From Verrucomicrobium spinosum DSM 4136 = JCM 18804 (GTDB taxonomy: Bacteria; Verrucomicrobiota; Verrucomicrobiia; Verrucomicrobiales; Verrucomicrobiaceae), in assembly GCF_000172155.1 (NCBI RefSeq), contig NZ_ABIZ01000001.1, positions 2,265,105 through 2,329,104 of the forward strand: DNA of 64,000 nt, read 5' to 3'. Below the pieces are notes generated by a model. It ran no database searches. It was given only the letters and a program-made list of their open reading frames with translations, and was not told the origin of the DNA. Positions within the stretch are counted from its first letter, which is position 1. The number at the start of each line of letters is the position of its first letter. The position numbers and the translations under genes are program-made. Shown here piece after piece: positions 8,875 to 16,588 of the stretch.

Positions 8875-10065
8875 ATGGCAATAGCCACGATGAACTTTCC
8901 TGCGGCGAAACGCTATGCCAAAGCAGGCTATGCCATTCGCCGTGTAATCTGGGGCGCTGAGGGCGGTCTGCCTTTGGCATGGGTCACTTATCGGTGGGGG
9001 CTCTATCATTTCACTACGGCCTCTGAGGCGCGAGTAGTGCGGGCGCAAGACGTGGATGTCGATGATCTGCGGGCAAGTGACTGGACGCTTCAGGGTGTCG
9101 ACGGCGTGGCTGTCGACGTTCCTCCGGTGGATGAGTTGCCAGACGGTCCGGGTGCGCCTCCTTCGGGCGGCGGCTCCTCTGGGGGGGCTAGCGGCGGCGG
9201 CGGTGGCTCAGGCGGCGGTGGTGGTGGTGGCCCTGGTGACTACCCGGGTGGTGAAGGTCCTGGTGACCTTGACAATCCCAACGGCGGCGGTGGCCCTGGG
9301 GATGGTGACGGCGGCGGTGGGGATGGTCCACCCCGGAAGCCTAAGCCTGCGCCCACGGCTACGGGCATGACGCTCGATGTCACCCGCACCTCTGGAGATT
9401 GCATCGTGCAGGTGGGGGGTGCTCCTAATCAAGGGGATGTGACGGACAATTTTTCGTTTACCCTTGAGCTGTCGGGAACAACCGATGCTCCTGCGGGCTT
9501 GTGGATGTATACTGTTCGTCACGGCTCGCCTACAGGGCCAAAAGTTGCGGGGCGTGGCACCATTGCTCCCGGTGATTCAGCGGATGGGGTGTTTGAAATA
9601 ACGGCTCCTCGGGGCTCAGGGTCGTTCAAAGTTTGGGCAAGTGCTTATCGTTCGTACACGGGCTACAGTGCGCAAGCGAGCACTCAGGCTCAGATGCGCA
9701 ACACTGATTGTCCTCCGGTGGGGCATCGCTATGACGGTGGGGGAAGTCTGACGGGTGGAACGGGGGAGGTGAATCTTTTGCTAGGCTGGCTCGCTGGTGA
9801 TCTCCTGGCGTTCCCGTTTGCGGAGATTGATGATATTCCCGTTGAGTCGCCCGCTGATGGGCGGGCTGCTCTGGCTGCTGCTCTCTCGTCCTCGGTTGAT
9901 GATCTCACGGTAACGGCTGGTTTAGTGGACGATACTTGGGAGGTTCAGGTCAACGGTGATCCTGTGTTGGTAAATGTAGAGTGGGCCATCTACACGGATG
10001 GCAATCCTTTGGATGGAGGCACGCACGGTGGAGGTGGCACGATGTTCGCGGTGGACTGGGTTTGA
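8875..10065 (+). CDS. Gly-rich prophage surface protein
   Basis: ATG at 8875 follows the previous stop by two bases; a TTG at 8869 is a less likely alternative. An N-terminal segment of about 80 residues is followed by a long Gly-rich linker (coding 9165-9345, almost only G, S, P, D, N) and then two beta-sandwich-like segments. The layout, small domain - flexible linker - adhesive domains, suggests a phage fibre or displayed protein. The linker is a simple-sequence GGC/GGT tract that could vary in length. No catalytic motif is visible. Confidence 0.6.
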   Translation: MAIATMNFPAAKRYAKAGYAIRRVIWGAEGGLPLAWVTYRWGLYHFTTASEARVVRAQDVDVDDLRASDWTLQGVDGVAVDVPPVDELPDGPGAPPSGGGSSGGASGGGGGSGGGGGGGPGDYPGGEGPGDLDNPNGGGGPGDGDGGGGDGPPRKPKPAPTATGMTLDVTRTSGDCIVQVGGAPNQGDVTDNFSFTLELSGTTDAPAGLWMYTVRHGSPTGPKVAGRGTIAPGDSADGVFEITAPRGSGSFKVWASAYRSYTGYSAQASTQAQMRNTDCPPVGHRYDGGGSLTGGTGEVNLLLGWLAGDLLAFPFAEIDDIPVESPADGRAALAAALSSSVDDLTVTAGLVDDTWEVQVNGDPVLVNVEWAIYTDGNPLDGGTHGGGGTMFAVDWV

Positions 10066-10080
10066 CATATAGCGCCGTCG

Positions 10081-11625
10081 ATGCGCATAGTTAACCTTAC
10101 TTATGATCTCGGGTCCGGCGAGCTGTCGGCTGATTCCACCGTCAATCTCTTCAAGGGGTGCAGTCTTGAGCTGCGTCTGAAGTGTGTTTCGGGTGGTGCT
10201 CCGGAGCTGCTCCCTGTGGGGAGCTTCCTCGTTGCGGCAATGCGGGCAGATCTCGACGGTGAGGCTGTCACTGCTCTATCGGAATGGGTGTCGCCACCTG
10301 ATTACAAGGGGTATTACAAGGGGGTGCTCGTGCTCGCTGGTGATGAGATGGAGGCGTTATTTCCTGTGGAAGTGTCGGAAAAGCGCGTCTGGCTTCAGAT
10401 CATCCACCGTCCCACGGAAGGAGACTTCCCGATCTTCTCCGGTTTCGTTGAATGTGTCGTCAGGAAGCCTGCGGTGCATCCGGATGATGCGCCTCCCTTG
10501 GTGACGGCTCCCAATCCCTTCGCCGTCACGGACGCCCGTTATGCGGCGGTGCAAGAGTCGTTGACGGCGGTGGTCGACATCACGGGCGATGATGACACGG
10601 GGGAGATTGGCAAGCCGGGCCGGCCCTTCTTGACCATGCAGGCCGCTCTCTCCGCCATCATGGCGGCGGAGGCTTCAAATCCTTCCGATGTCTTTGTGTT
10701 GCGTGTGAAGCGCTTGGCTAGCTATGAGCCAGAAGTCACGGTTCCGGAGGTGGATTACCGTACCATTTTCCTCGACCTTGAGCCGGGTTACGGTGCGACT
10801 ACTGGCACCCTGAACCTGACGATAACCTTCGTCCCGGGCGCTGCCCACTCGATGACGATCTTGCTTCGGGGTGAGATGTCCAACCTGTACGCAAAGGGTA
10901 TTTCCCTTACGCTCGTTGGTCAGGGTGGGATTGTCTCTGGGATTGAGATTTCAGATCCAAGTGATGAGCAGAACAATCCGTATGCGGCTCTTTCCGCTTA
11001 TGGGGACCTGCAAATTCAAGGTAGCATCAACGCATTCGGTGCCAGTGGTGTTCCGGGTAAGAATGTGAGTCTGGGTGGGCGGGTTAACTTCGCTAACAAC
11101 GCTGTCTCCATCTCGACGAATGGTTCTCCCATGGGGAGCATCAGTGTGCAGGATTTTGCGCGAGTGTGTCCCATGAACGGCGGGTTGAGTGTTCTGCCCA
11201 ACCTGGACTCTTCCATTCTGCGGGCGGGGGTGCGTGATTATCGCTCGATTAACACGTATACTTTGACCTCGACGCCTCAACAGATGGGGGGGTATGTGGA
11301 GCTTCCTTCACCCGGTCTCTGGCTTCTGAGTGGGCAGGCGGTTGTGCAGCTTGCGGGAGCGACCTTTTCATCGAGCCGCACGATCTCGCTGCGCTTCCGT
11401 AGGGTCAACAACACTGAGGCGGATGTCGGGAATGCGCTTGAGATGCCGACTCAGGTGGCATCCAATCAGACGCGTAGTCTGGGGTCGTGCGCCCTGCCTG
11501 TGCAGTTGTATCAGACGATTCGGTCCGGCGACCGAATCTCGCTATTTGGTGGCGTCTCCGTTTCGCCGTCGGCGGGGAATCTTGAGGTGGTGGGCTGGAG
11601 TATGCTGGCCTTCCGGGTTGCGTAG
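10081..11625 (+). CDS. Tail-fibre/spike-like protein, last gene before terminator
   Basis: The product has 514 residues. The N-terminal domain (about 1-140) is probably the particle-binding part. The middle begins with GKPGRPFLTMQAALSAI, the usual entry motif of right-handed beta-helix (pectate-lyase-like) spikes, and continues with regular beta repeats. The C-terminal 120 residues are beta-rich, as in trimeric fibre tips. A strong hairpin-T terminator begins 19 bases after the stop, which ends this transcription unit. A receptor-binding role is inferred. Confidence 0.6.
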   Translation: MRIVNLTYDLGSGELSADSTVNLFKGCSLELRLKCVSGGAPELLPVGSFLVAAMRADLDGEAVTALSEWVSPPDYKGYYKGVLVLAGDEMEALFPVEVSEKRVWLQIIHRPTEGDFPIFSGFVECVVRKPAVHPDDAPPLVTAPNPFAVTDARYAAVQESLTAVVDITGDDDTGEIGKPGRPFLTMQAALSAIMAAEASNPSDVFVLRVKRLASYEPEVTVPEVDYRTIFLDLEPGYGATTGTLNLTITFVPGAAHSMTILLRGEMSNLYAKGISLTLVGQGGIVSGIEISDPSDEQNNPYAALSAYGDLQIQGSINAFGASGVPGKNVSLGGRVNFANNAVSISTNGSPMGSISVQDFARVCPMNGGLSVLPNLDSSILRAGVRDYRSINTYTLTSTPQQMGGYVELPSPGLWLLSGQAVVQLAGATFSSSRTISLRFRRVNNTEADVGNALEMPTQVASNQTRSLGSCALPVQLYQTIRSGDRISLFGGVSVSPSAGNLEVVGWSMLAFRVA

Positions 11626-11644
11626 TCGTCCATTGTTTTGACAG

Positions 11645-11676
11645 GTGGCGGTGCCAAGAGGTGCCGCCACTTTTTT
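11645..11676 (+). terminator. Intrinsic terminator after tail operon
   Basis: GTGGCGG pairs with CCGCCAC around a short internal part, directly followed by six T residues. It separates the tail genes from the holin/lysis genes. Confidence 0.85.
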
Positions 11677-11717
11677 ATGATCATCACGTTCGCTGTAGAG
11701 AAAGGAAATAACAAAGA

Positions 11718-12134
11718 ATGCTCACGCTGATGAATCTCTTTGCTCTCATTCACCACGCCGAGCCTCATTGGAAATGGGCGCTGGCTGCTGGAGCGGGGAT
11801 TATTGCGGCTGTGGGAGATATTGTTACACCGCCTGAGGCGGTCTGGGAGGATCGCACTTGGAAGGGCATCCTTGTGGCGGTGATCATCTTCCTTTTCAAG
11901 TTGCTTCTGAGTCAGCAAAAGGAGCATAAAGCGGAAAATCTTGAGCGGGAAAAGAGCATTGAGTCCTCCATGAAGGAGTTGAAAGAGAGCCTTGAAAAAG
12001 TGACCGAGTCGAATCAGAAGCTTGTCACTGTGACGGAAGAGCAGACCGGGTTTTTTAAGGCTGTTACCCGTGATCTTGTGAAAGAGCGATTGGTCGGCAA
12101 AAAGGAGGCTAGGGAAACAAGAGATCTGCCATGA
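11718..12134 (+). CDS. Holin-like membrane protein
   Basis: The product has 138 residues. Two hydrophobic segments (about 19-33 and 49-66) are followed by a charged, Lys/Glu-rich helical tail predicted to be coiled coil. This topology, together with its place after the tail operon and upstream of an endolysin, fits a phage holin or holin-associated protein that lets the M15 endolysin reach peptidoglycan. The stop overlaps the next start by four bases. The assignment rests on context and topology, not on sequence signature. Confidence 0.6.
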   Translation: MLTLMNLFALIHHAEPHWKWALAAGAGIIAAVGDIVTPPEAVWEDRTWKGILVAVIIFLFKLLLSQQKEHKAENLEREKSIESSMKELKESLEKVTESNQKLVTVTEEQTGFFKAVTRDLVKERLVGKKEARETRDLP

Positions 12135-12451
12135 AACGAGGATATTGGAAATTAGCTCTGCTGTCGTCCGGGGCGATGGCTTTCGTGTTGCTCCTCTTTG
12201 GAGTGCTTTTCATGGTCCCTGGGAATCCTGCCAGAAAGTGCCAGTGGAAGCCAAGCGCACCCTGTACATGTGCAGGCATTCGTGGGCCTTACGTCTATGC
12301 TTGTGAATGCTGTGAGGCGAGCCCTTGTGTGCCTGAGTCGAATCTCAAGCTCGATGCCATTCTCAAGGATCAGCGCGAGAGGGCTCGGAAGGCCCACGAG
12401 GCGGGCAAAGAACTGCGGGATCAGCCGCATGAAGAAATTTTACGGAAATAA
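12131..12451 (+). CDS. Cys-rich single-pass membrane protein of the lysis cassette
   Basis: 106 residues with an N-terminal membrane anchor (about 9-29), then a short segment with eight cysteines (including CTC and CECC) and a charged helical tail. The Cys spacing suggests disulphides outside the cytoplasm. It overlaps the holin-like gene by four bases and precedes a small lipoprotein gene, a typical place for spanin-like or lysis-accessory proteins. I do not recognise a family. Confidence 0.5.
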   Translation: MKRGYWKLALLSSGAMAFVLLLFGVLFMVPGNPARKCQWKPSAPCTCAGIRGPYVYACECCEASPCVPESNLKLDAILKDQRERARKAHEAGKELRDQPHEEILRK

Positions 12452-12455
12452 CTCG

Positions 12456-12617
12456 ATGAACAAAGTTCGCCTCATTCTTCTTTTGGTGGCCCTGCCTCTC
12501 ACCTCCTGTTATCTCCAAAACTACAAGCGGACCTACAGTGTCAGCTACATCACTCCGGAGGGGCAGCAAGTCGGGGTGGGGGCCACCTTCGACCCGGTGA
12601 AAAGATCGAGCAAGTAG
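12456..12617 (+). CDS. Small prophage lipoprotein (spanin-like?)
   Basis: ATG at 12456. 53 residues: a signal peptide with a clear lipobox (LTSC, Cys at about residue 18) and a short mature part of 35 residues. A tiny outer-membrane lipoprotein right after a single-pass membrane protein in a lysis cassette is the arrangement of two-component spanins (inner-membrane i-spanin, outer-membrane o-spanin), which disrupt the outer membrane in Gram-negative hosts. The upstream partner lacks a long periplasmic coiled coil, so the spanin reading is tentative. Confidence 0.55.
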   Translation: MNKVRLILLLVALPLTSCYLQNYKRTYSVSYITPEGQQVGVGATFDPVKRSSK

Positions 12618-12619
12618 GT

Positions 12620-13072
12620 ATGCAGAATCACCCTAAGCAACCCTACGCGCTTCCAATTCCATCGCCTGATGATGGCCCTCTCTATCGGGTCACATCAGAT
12701 TGGAGCTATGTTTGGAAGATCAACAGGCGAACCTATCGCCTTAGGGTTCCCAGAGGCTTTGAGTTCGACGGCGCTTCCGTGCCCTGGTGGATGTGGTCAC
12801 TGTTGCGCGTTCCTCCGGATGGGCTCCATAGGGCTGCGGCTCTGGCTCACGACTACTTGTATCGCCATGTTGGACGGGTCCCTCTGGGGCATCAGCAAGA
12901 GTTGATTCGGGGGAAGTGGATGGACTGCACCTCTCCGTGGCTGCGTGAGGAAGCGGATGCCCTCTTTGCGCGGATTCTCCGGGAGTGTGGCGTGAGCATG
13001 GTTCGACGGCGGCTCATGTACCTCGGTGTCCGGATCTTTGGCAAAAGCAGTTGGAAGACAAGAATCGTATGA
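12620..13072 (+). CDS. DUF1353 family phage protein
   Basis: 150 residues. The central part (YRLRVPRGFEFDGASVP, then HRAAALAHDYLY) is the DUF1353 signature found in many phage lysis/structural regions. The function of the family is not established. It begins two bases after the small lipoprotein stop, and its own stop overlaps the endolysin ATG by four bases, so it belongs to the lysis cassette. Confidence 0.75.
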   Translation: MQNHPKQPYALPIPSPDDGPLYRVTSDWSYVWKINRRTYRLRVPRGFEFDGASVPWWMWSLLRVPPDGLHRAAALAHDYLYRHVGRVPLGHQQELIRGKWMDCTSPWLREEADALFARILRECGVSMVRRRLMYLGVRIFGKSSWKTRIV

Positions 13073-13674
13073 CGCTGGATCAAATCATCAGAGAGGTGCA
13101 ACGTGAGTTGCGTGTCGTGCAAGACGGGAAGCCTGGGCCTGGGACGTGGTCGGCCATTCATGAGCGCATTGTCCCCCGGGTGGTGCCTACTGTGGTCACT
13201 GGCGGTCGGGTGGATGATCGTAGCGAGCGAATGATTGCTACCCTTGTTCCGGAGGTCAGGGGGTACGCTCGAACGCTGGTGCAGCGTGCTGCGGCCATGG
13301 GGGTCGAGATCAAGGTCATCAGTGGCACGCGGACCTACGAGGCTCAGGATGCCTTGTACGCGCAAGGCAGGACGGCTCCGGGCTCGATTGTGACAAAGGC
13401 CCGGGGTGGCTACTCGAATCACAATTTCGGCATAGCGTTCGATATTGGTGTCTTTGAGGGTACCGAATACATCGGGGAGAGCCCTAAATACGCGGCAGTT
13501 GCGGCTATCGCGAAAGACTTGGGTCTTGAGTGGGGTGGGGATTGGAAGAGTATCCAAGATCAACCGCATTTCCAGTTGCGCCCTGTGTGGGCGCTTGGCA
13601 TGAAGGAATCAGTCATGCTTGCTCAGCTCCGGGCTCGCGTGGCGGCGGGAAAGCCGATCTTCGATGGTCCGTGA
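13069..13674 (+). CDS. M15-family peptidase, phage endolysin
   Basis: ATG at 13069 overlaps the DUF1353 stop (ATGA). The product has 201 residues. The C-terminal part carries the zinc peptidase pattern of L-alanyl-D-glutamate / VanY-like M15 enzymes: SGTRTYEAQDALYAQG, then SNHNFGIAFDIG (the SxHxxGxAxD type motif) and a distal QPHFQL histidine. It would cleave the peptide part of peptidoglycan at lysis. The N-terminal 60 residues may be a small binding or folding unit. It is the last gene of the intact prophage; the ssrA-derived attachment-like site begins 82 bases downstream. Confidence 0.85.
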   Translation: MTLDQIIREVQRELRVVQDGKPGPGTWSAIHERIVPRVVPTVVTGGRVDDRSERMIATLVPEVRGYARTLVQRAAAMGVEIKVISGTRTYEAQDALYAQGRTAPGSIVTKARGGYSNHNFGIAFDIGVFEGTEYIGESPKYAAVAAIAKDLGLEWGGDWKSIQDQPHFQLRPVWALGMKESVMLAQLRARVAAGKPIFDGP

Positions 13675-13755
13675 CTTTTTGAGGCTTGGGGAGTATTCAG
13701 GGAGTATTCAGAAACAAGCGACGTAAAGCATTGATAATGAACGGTGACGCAAGGC

Positions 13756-13783
13756 TTCAACTCCCCTCGCCTCCACCAAGTGA
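13756..13783 (+). other. ssrA 3'-end fragment, candidate prophage attachment site
   Basis: These 28 bases are identical to the reverse complement of 26200-26227, which holds the T-loop, acceptor arm and CCA of the tmRNA gene plus AGTGA beyond it. The bases upstream (TGACGCAAGGC) are unlike ssrA, so only the 3' end is present, as in an att duplication. Phages and islands commonly integrate at ssrA 3' ends. The two copies here are inverted relative to each other, which is not what one integration gives. Confidence 0.75.
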
Positions 13784-13850
13784 CTGCCCCCGCAAACGCG
13801 GGGCGACAAGTGGGCCCAAAAATGGGTCACCTCGAACCCACAGCCGGATT

Positions 13851-14533
13851 TCAAACTCCTGTTGCCGCAGACTGCCCGTCCCGAAGGGACGAAGGATGGG
13901 AGCCGGTGGTGCAGGGAGCCTTGGCGACCGCAACCACCGGCTCCGGGTCCGCATTTCCACTCGTCCCGGAGGGACGCCGGAAGCCTGCCACAAGTTCCTG
14001 GCTCAGTTGCTCCGCCGGGATCGCCGTGTTGGCCAGCGCATTGGCGAACATCCCCACCAGCTCAATGTTCTCTTCCGTGCTCACGCCGGCAGATTGCGCA
14101 CTGGCCGCTGTCGCCAGTAATCCCTGCACCAGGTCATTCAGCCCCGCGGCCGTCTCCGGCTCGATCCGGTTGATCGCCGCCATTGCCTTCGCCGCCTCTT
14201 GTTTCGCGGCCTCCTTGTTCAGCCCCTGGAACTTCGCCAGCACATTCGCGATCCCCCCCCCTCCGCGTCCCCCATCGCCTGGTTGAACTCAAAGCCCTCC
14301 CGGGTCACCGCCGCCACTGCAGCCAGGCCACGCACCGCCGCACTCATGCGACCGATCGCCCCCGTGAATCCACTCCCGATGCTCCCCAGGATCCCCTCCG
14401 TCTGACCCTTGAACCCCTTGATAACCCCCGCCGTCTCCTTCGTCCCCTGCACCACCTGACTGCCATCCCATCCTACTCTGGTGACGACATCGGCGGAGTT
14501 GGGCATATCGGCAGGGTTGGGATTCCCCCACAC
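13851..14533 (-). pseudogene. Tape-measure-like gene fragment of a decayed prophage
   Basis: Two - strand frames join across a C-run at about 14249-14258. The upstream part (14533 downwards) has Gly-rich helical sequence ending in EGFEFNQAMGDAEGG; the downstream part begins VLAKFQGLNKEAAKQEA and continues with NLVQGLLATAAS-like alternating Ala-rich helix, typical of the N-terminal region of tape-measure proteins. A one-base indel in the C-run accounts for the shift. The downstream coding sense fades into the REP-like element near 13980, so the 3' part is lost. It is not an obvious homologue of the tape-measure-like gene at 1281-3014. Confidence 0.6.
13875..13983. repeat. REP-like palindromic element
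   Basis: Nested inverted repeats: AGCCGGTGGT (13901-13910) pairs with ACCACCGGCT (13933-13942), flanked by CGTCCCGAAGGGACG-type and CGTCCCGGAGGGACG hairpins. It lies between the att-like site and the decayed tape-measure gene. No coding sense is seen. Confidence 0.5.
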
Positions 14534-15176
14534 CCCGCTGTCAATCCGACCTGTTTAACAAAGAGCCGCTTTTTGTTATACGAAGGACCAACTTTCATGA
14601 AAGTGGCCTAGGCTGTTCAAAAAACCTGTCCGCGCTGCAGCCCTTGTAGAATGGGCGTCGCAGCGGTTTTCAGCCCTGCTGCAAACTGTATGCTCCTTGC
14701 GCTTGATCACCACTAGACCTAAAATCAATACAGATGGCTTCGTACAAAGAGACCCCACCCAAAAGATCAGTCCTTGCACGGACTGTTTCTCAAGGATGGG
14801 GTCGATTGTCGGAGATAACGGCGAAGACTCGCAATTACCTCGTTCGATTCATACACATCGAATCTAAGGTGCTGGAAACAGGATTGCAAGCTGAGCTCCC
14901 ACGGAATGTGGAACATTCCCAGCAACCCCGCACACAACCATCACCTTATGACTCCCAGTCATCCGACGGTGGAATGTGGGCTCAGCCGAACCATCGACCA
15001 TCGATGGCGTCTTGAGGTCAAGGTGAGTCATCGCCTTCACAGTCATTCCCTTACGACGTACGGAGAGCACATCTTCACCCGCAAGCACGAGGCCGCCAGG
15101 TTCAAGAAGGAACTGAAGCGCCGATACAGTTAACTGTATCTCCCTCTCAAGCGATCCCGCCGGCAATTTAGCCCCG
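14534..15176. other. Non-coding or degraded prophage DNA
   Basis: No convincing gene. A + strand ORF from 14947 to 15133 (62 aa, basic C-terminus FTRKHEAARFKKELKRRYS) and an opposing - strand ORF overlap; neither has clear support. A 12-bp palindrome CTTTCATGAAAG at about 14593 also occurs in ssrA but is probably coincidental. In the prophage order this is where genes between the 15177 gene and the tape measure would be. Confidence 0.4.
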
Positions 15177-15419
15177 CTAATTTGCTGGCGGGAACCTTTT
15201 CCCTCTCCCCTTAAACCACTCACACATCCGCTCCCAATACCTCCCCACCCGGCTCAGCTTCCGGTCCGGCCACTGCATCGGCTTTCCAGCCAGCACACAG
15301 CCCGCGTGGATCAGCACCAGCCCCTTGGCCTTCGAGATCTCCCACTCGATCTGGTAGAGCGTCAATGAGAGCACTGCCCGCGCCAGCAAGACCACATACT
15401 GGGCCGCTGAGACCGGCAA
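15177..15419 (-). CDS. Small prophage-remnant protein, 80 aa
   Basis: 80 residues, hydrophobic N-terminal third (AAQYVVLLARAVLSLTLYQIEWEIS starts at about residue 5), basic C-terminus with several Trp. It lies 15 bases downstream of the gp10-like pseudogene on the same strand. Open reading and codon character look intact. In the intact prophage the corresponding flank carries the gene at 1-507, with which it shares only a vague pattern. Function unknown. Confidence 0.45.
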   Translation of the reverse strand: MPVSAAQYVVLLARAVLSLTLYQIEWEISKAKGLVLIHAGCVLAGKPMQWPDRKLSRVGRYWERMCEWFKGRGKRFPPAN

Positions 15420-15434
15420 TGGTAGTTTCCTTTG

Positions 15435-16142
15435 TCAGTCCATCCGTCGCTCGAACTTGTTCTCCTGGATCCACGCCGCACTCTCCGCCAGGTGGTGCAG
15501 GCACTGCGCACGCGCATACGGGATCCGGTTCGAAACCACCACAAAGTACGACTTGCTCGTGATCGTCACCCGCACCGTCCCGTACTTGGAGCCATGGCGC
15601 TTGATCCACGCCGACACTGCAACTCCTAGCCGCTGCGCCGCCGCATTGTAGCCCGCCGCCAGTTTGCCCACCGCGGCCCGCGTCTCCTTCTCGAGCGCCC
15701 GGAATTTCCTGTCACTCACATACTACGCCTGCTTCCGGCCTCGCGTCATCTTCCCATCGTGGCGCCGCTGCCTCCGTTGGTTGTAGATCACAATCAGGTC
15801 CGAATGCGTCTCCGTCGTCGGCACCGTGTACGGCGGCTGCCTCTTGATCCCCTCCGGATTCTTCTCGCCGAACAGGTGCGGAACCACCCGCTTGCCCTTC
15901 ATGCGGACGGGTTGAAATACCCGCATTAGATCCCGGCACACACTCTCCTCCCCTTGCTTCTTCGCGGCCGCACCCGTCGTGCCCACGCTGGCCGGAGGCG
16001 TGATCGCGATCACCGTCTTCACGAACCCCTTCGCCTCCTGCGGGATTACCGTCGCCATCGTGTCCTGCATCACCTGCGGCACCGCCGCCAGCTTCTTCAG
16101 CAGCACACCGATCTCCACCCTCGTCTTGCGCTGCGCAGCCAT
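15435..16142 (-). pseudogene. gp10-like phage gene interrupted by an amber codon
   Basis: Homologue of the gene at 508-1278. The reading frame from ATG 16142 stops at TAG (15723-15725), but the same frame continues directly as YVSDRKFRALEKETRAAVGK to 15435. Aligning with the intact copy (RAPYYVDEKKLDALARK), the TAG falls exactly where the intact copy has Tyr. A single-base change from TAC or TAT explains it. The product would otherwise be about 235 residues. Amber suppression is formally possible, but neighbouring frameshifts point to decay. Confidence 0.75.
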
Positions 16143-16483
16143 TCTCCGCCAAGCACCAAGCACCACGAATTGGTTCAACACACCCCAGCCGCCACGCCAC
16201 CTCATGGCGATCACGGCCGCCCACCTCGTTCACCTTGTAGGTTTCGTTCCCCTGCTTCACCAGCGTCCCCACACTCGGCTCCCCAAGCATCGCCGACTTG
16301 GGAATCAGCACCGTCATGCCACGAATCGGCCGCAAGCCTCCCTGCGGCGTCTCCTTCATCATCGTCCCCTTGTCTACCGCCGCCTCATAACACCACCCCG
16401 CCGATCACCACCTGGCCGCTATACACCGCCAGAATCGTCGTCACCAACATTCCCTGGAATGCCTTCAGCGCTGCTTGGTTCAT
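16143..16483 (-). pseudogene. Frameshifted head-tail adaptor-like phage gene
   Basis: One frame starts at ATG 16483 (MNQAALKAFQG, then a hydrophobic stretch ending GQVVIGGVV) and stops at about 16387. The next frame continues as EAAVDKGTMMKETPQGGLRP and shows a small beta-rich domain (TVLIPKSAMLGEPSVGTLV, then NETYKVNEVGGRDRHE). One extra T at about 16387-16390 would restore a continuous protein. It precedes the gp10-like pseudogene, the place of head-tail joining proteins. Its start overlaps the 3' end of the membrane gene split by the ISL3 element. Confidence 0.55.
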
Positions 16484-16588
16484 CGTCGCTGGCGCGTGTC
16501 AATTCTTTCTCACGGCCCACTAAGGTCATGTAGGCAACCAACATGGCGTGGCGCAGCGCCGGGATCTCCTCCAGCACCCGAATAAATT

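Noticed and set aside
14588-14610. CTTTCATGAAAG palindrome shared with ssrA
   Set aside because: Twelve bases, self-complementary, and the flanks differ; too short to call a second att site.
14864-15223. 119-residue - strand ORF between prophage remnants
   Set aside because: Overlaps a + strand ORF of similar quality; neither shows a family pattern, start context or homologue in the intact prophage.
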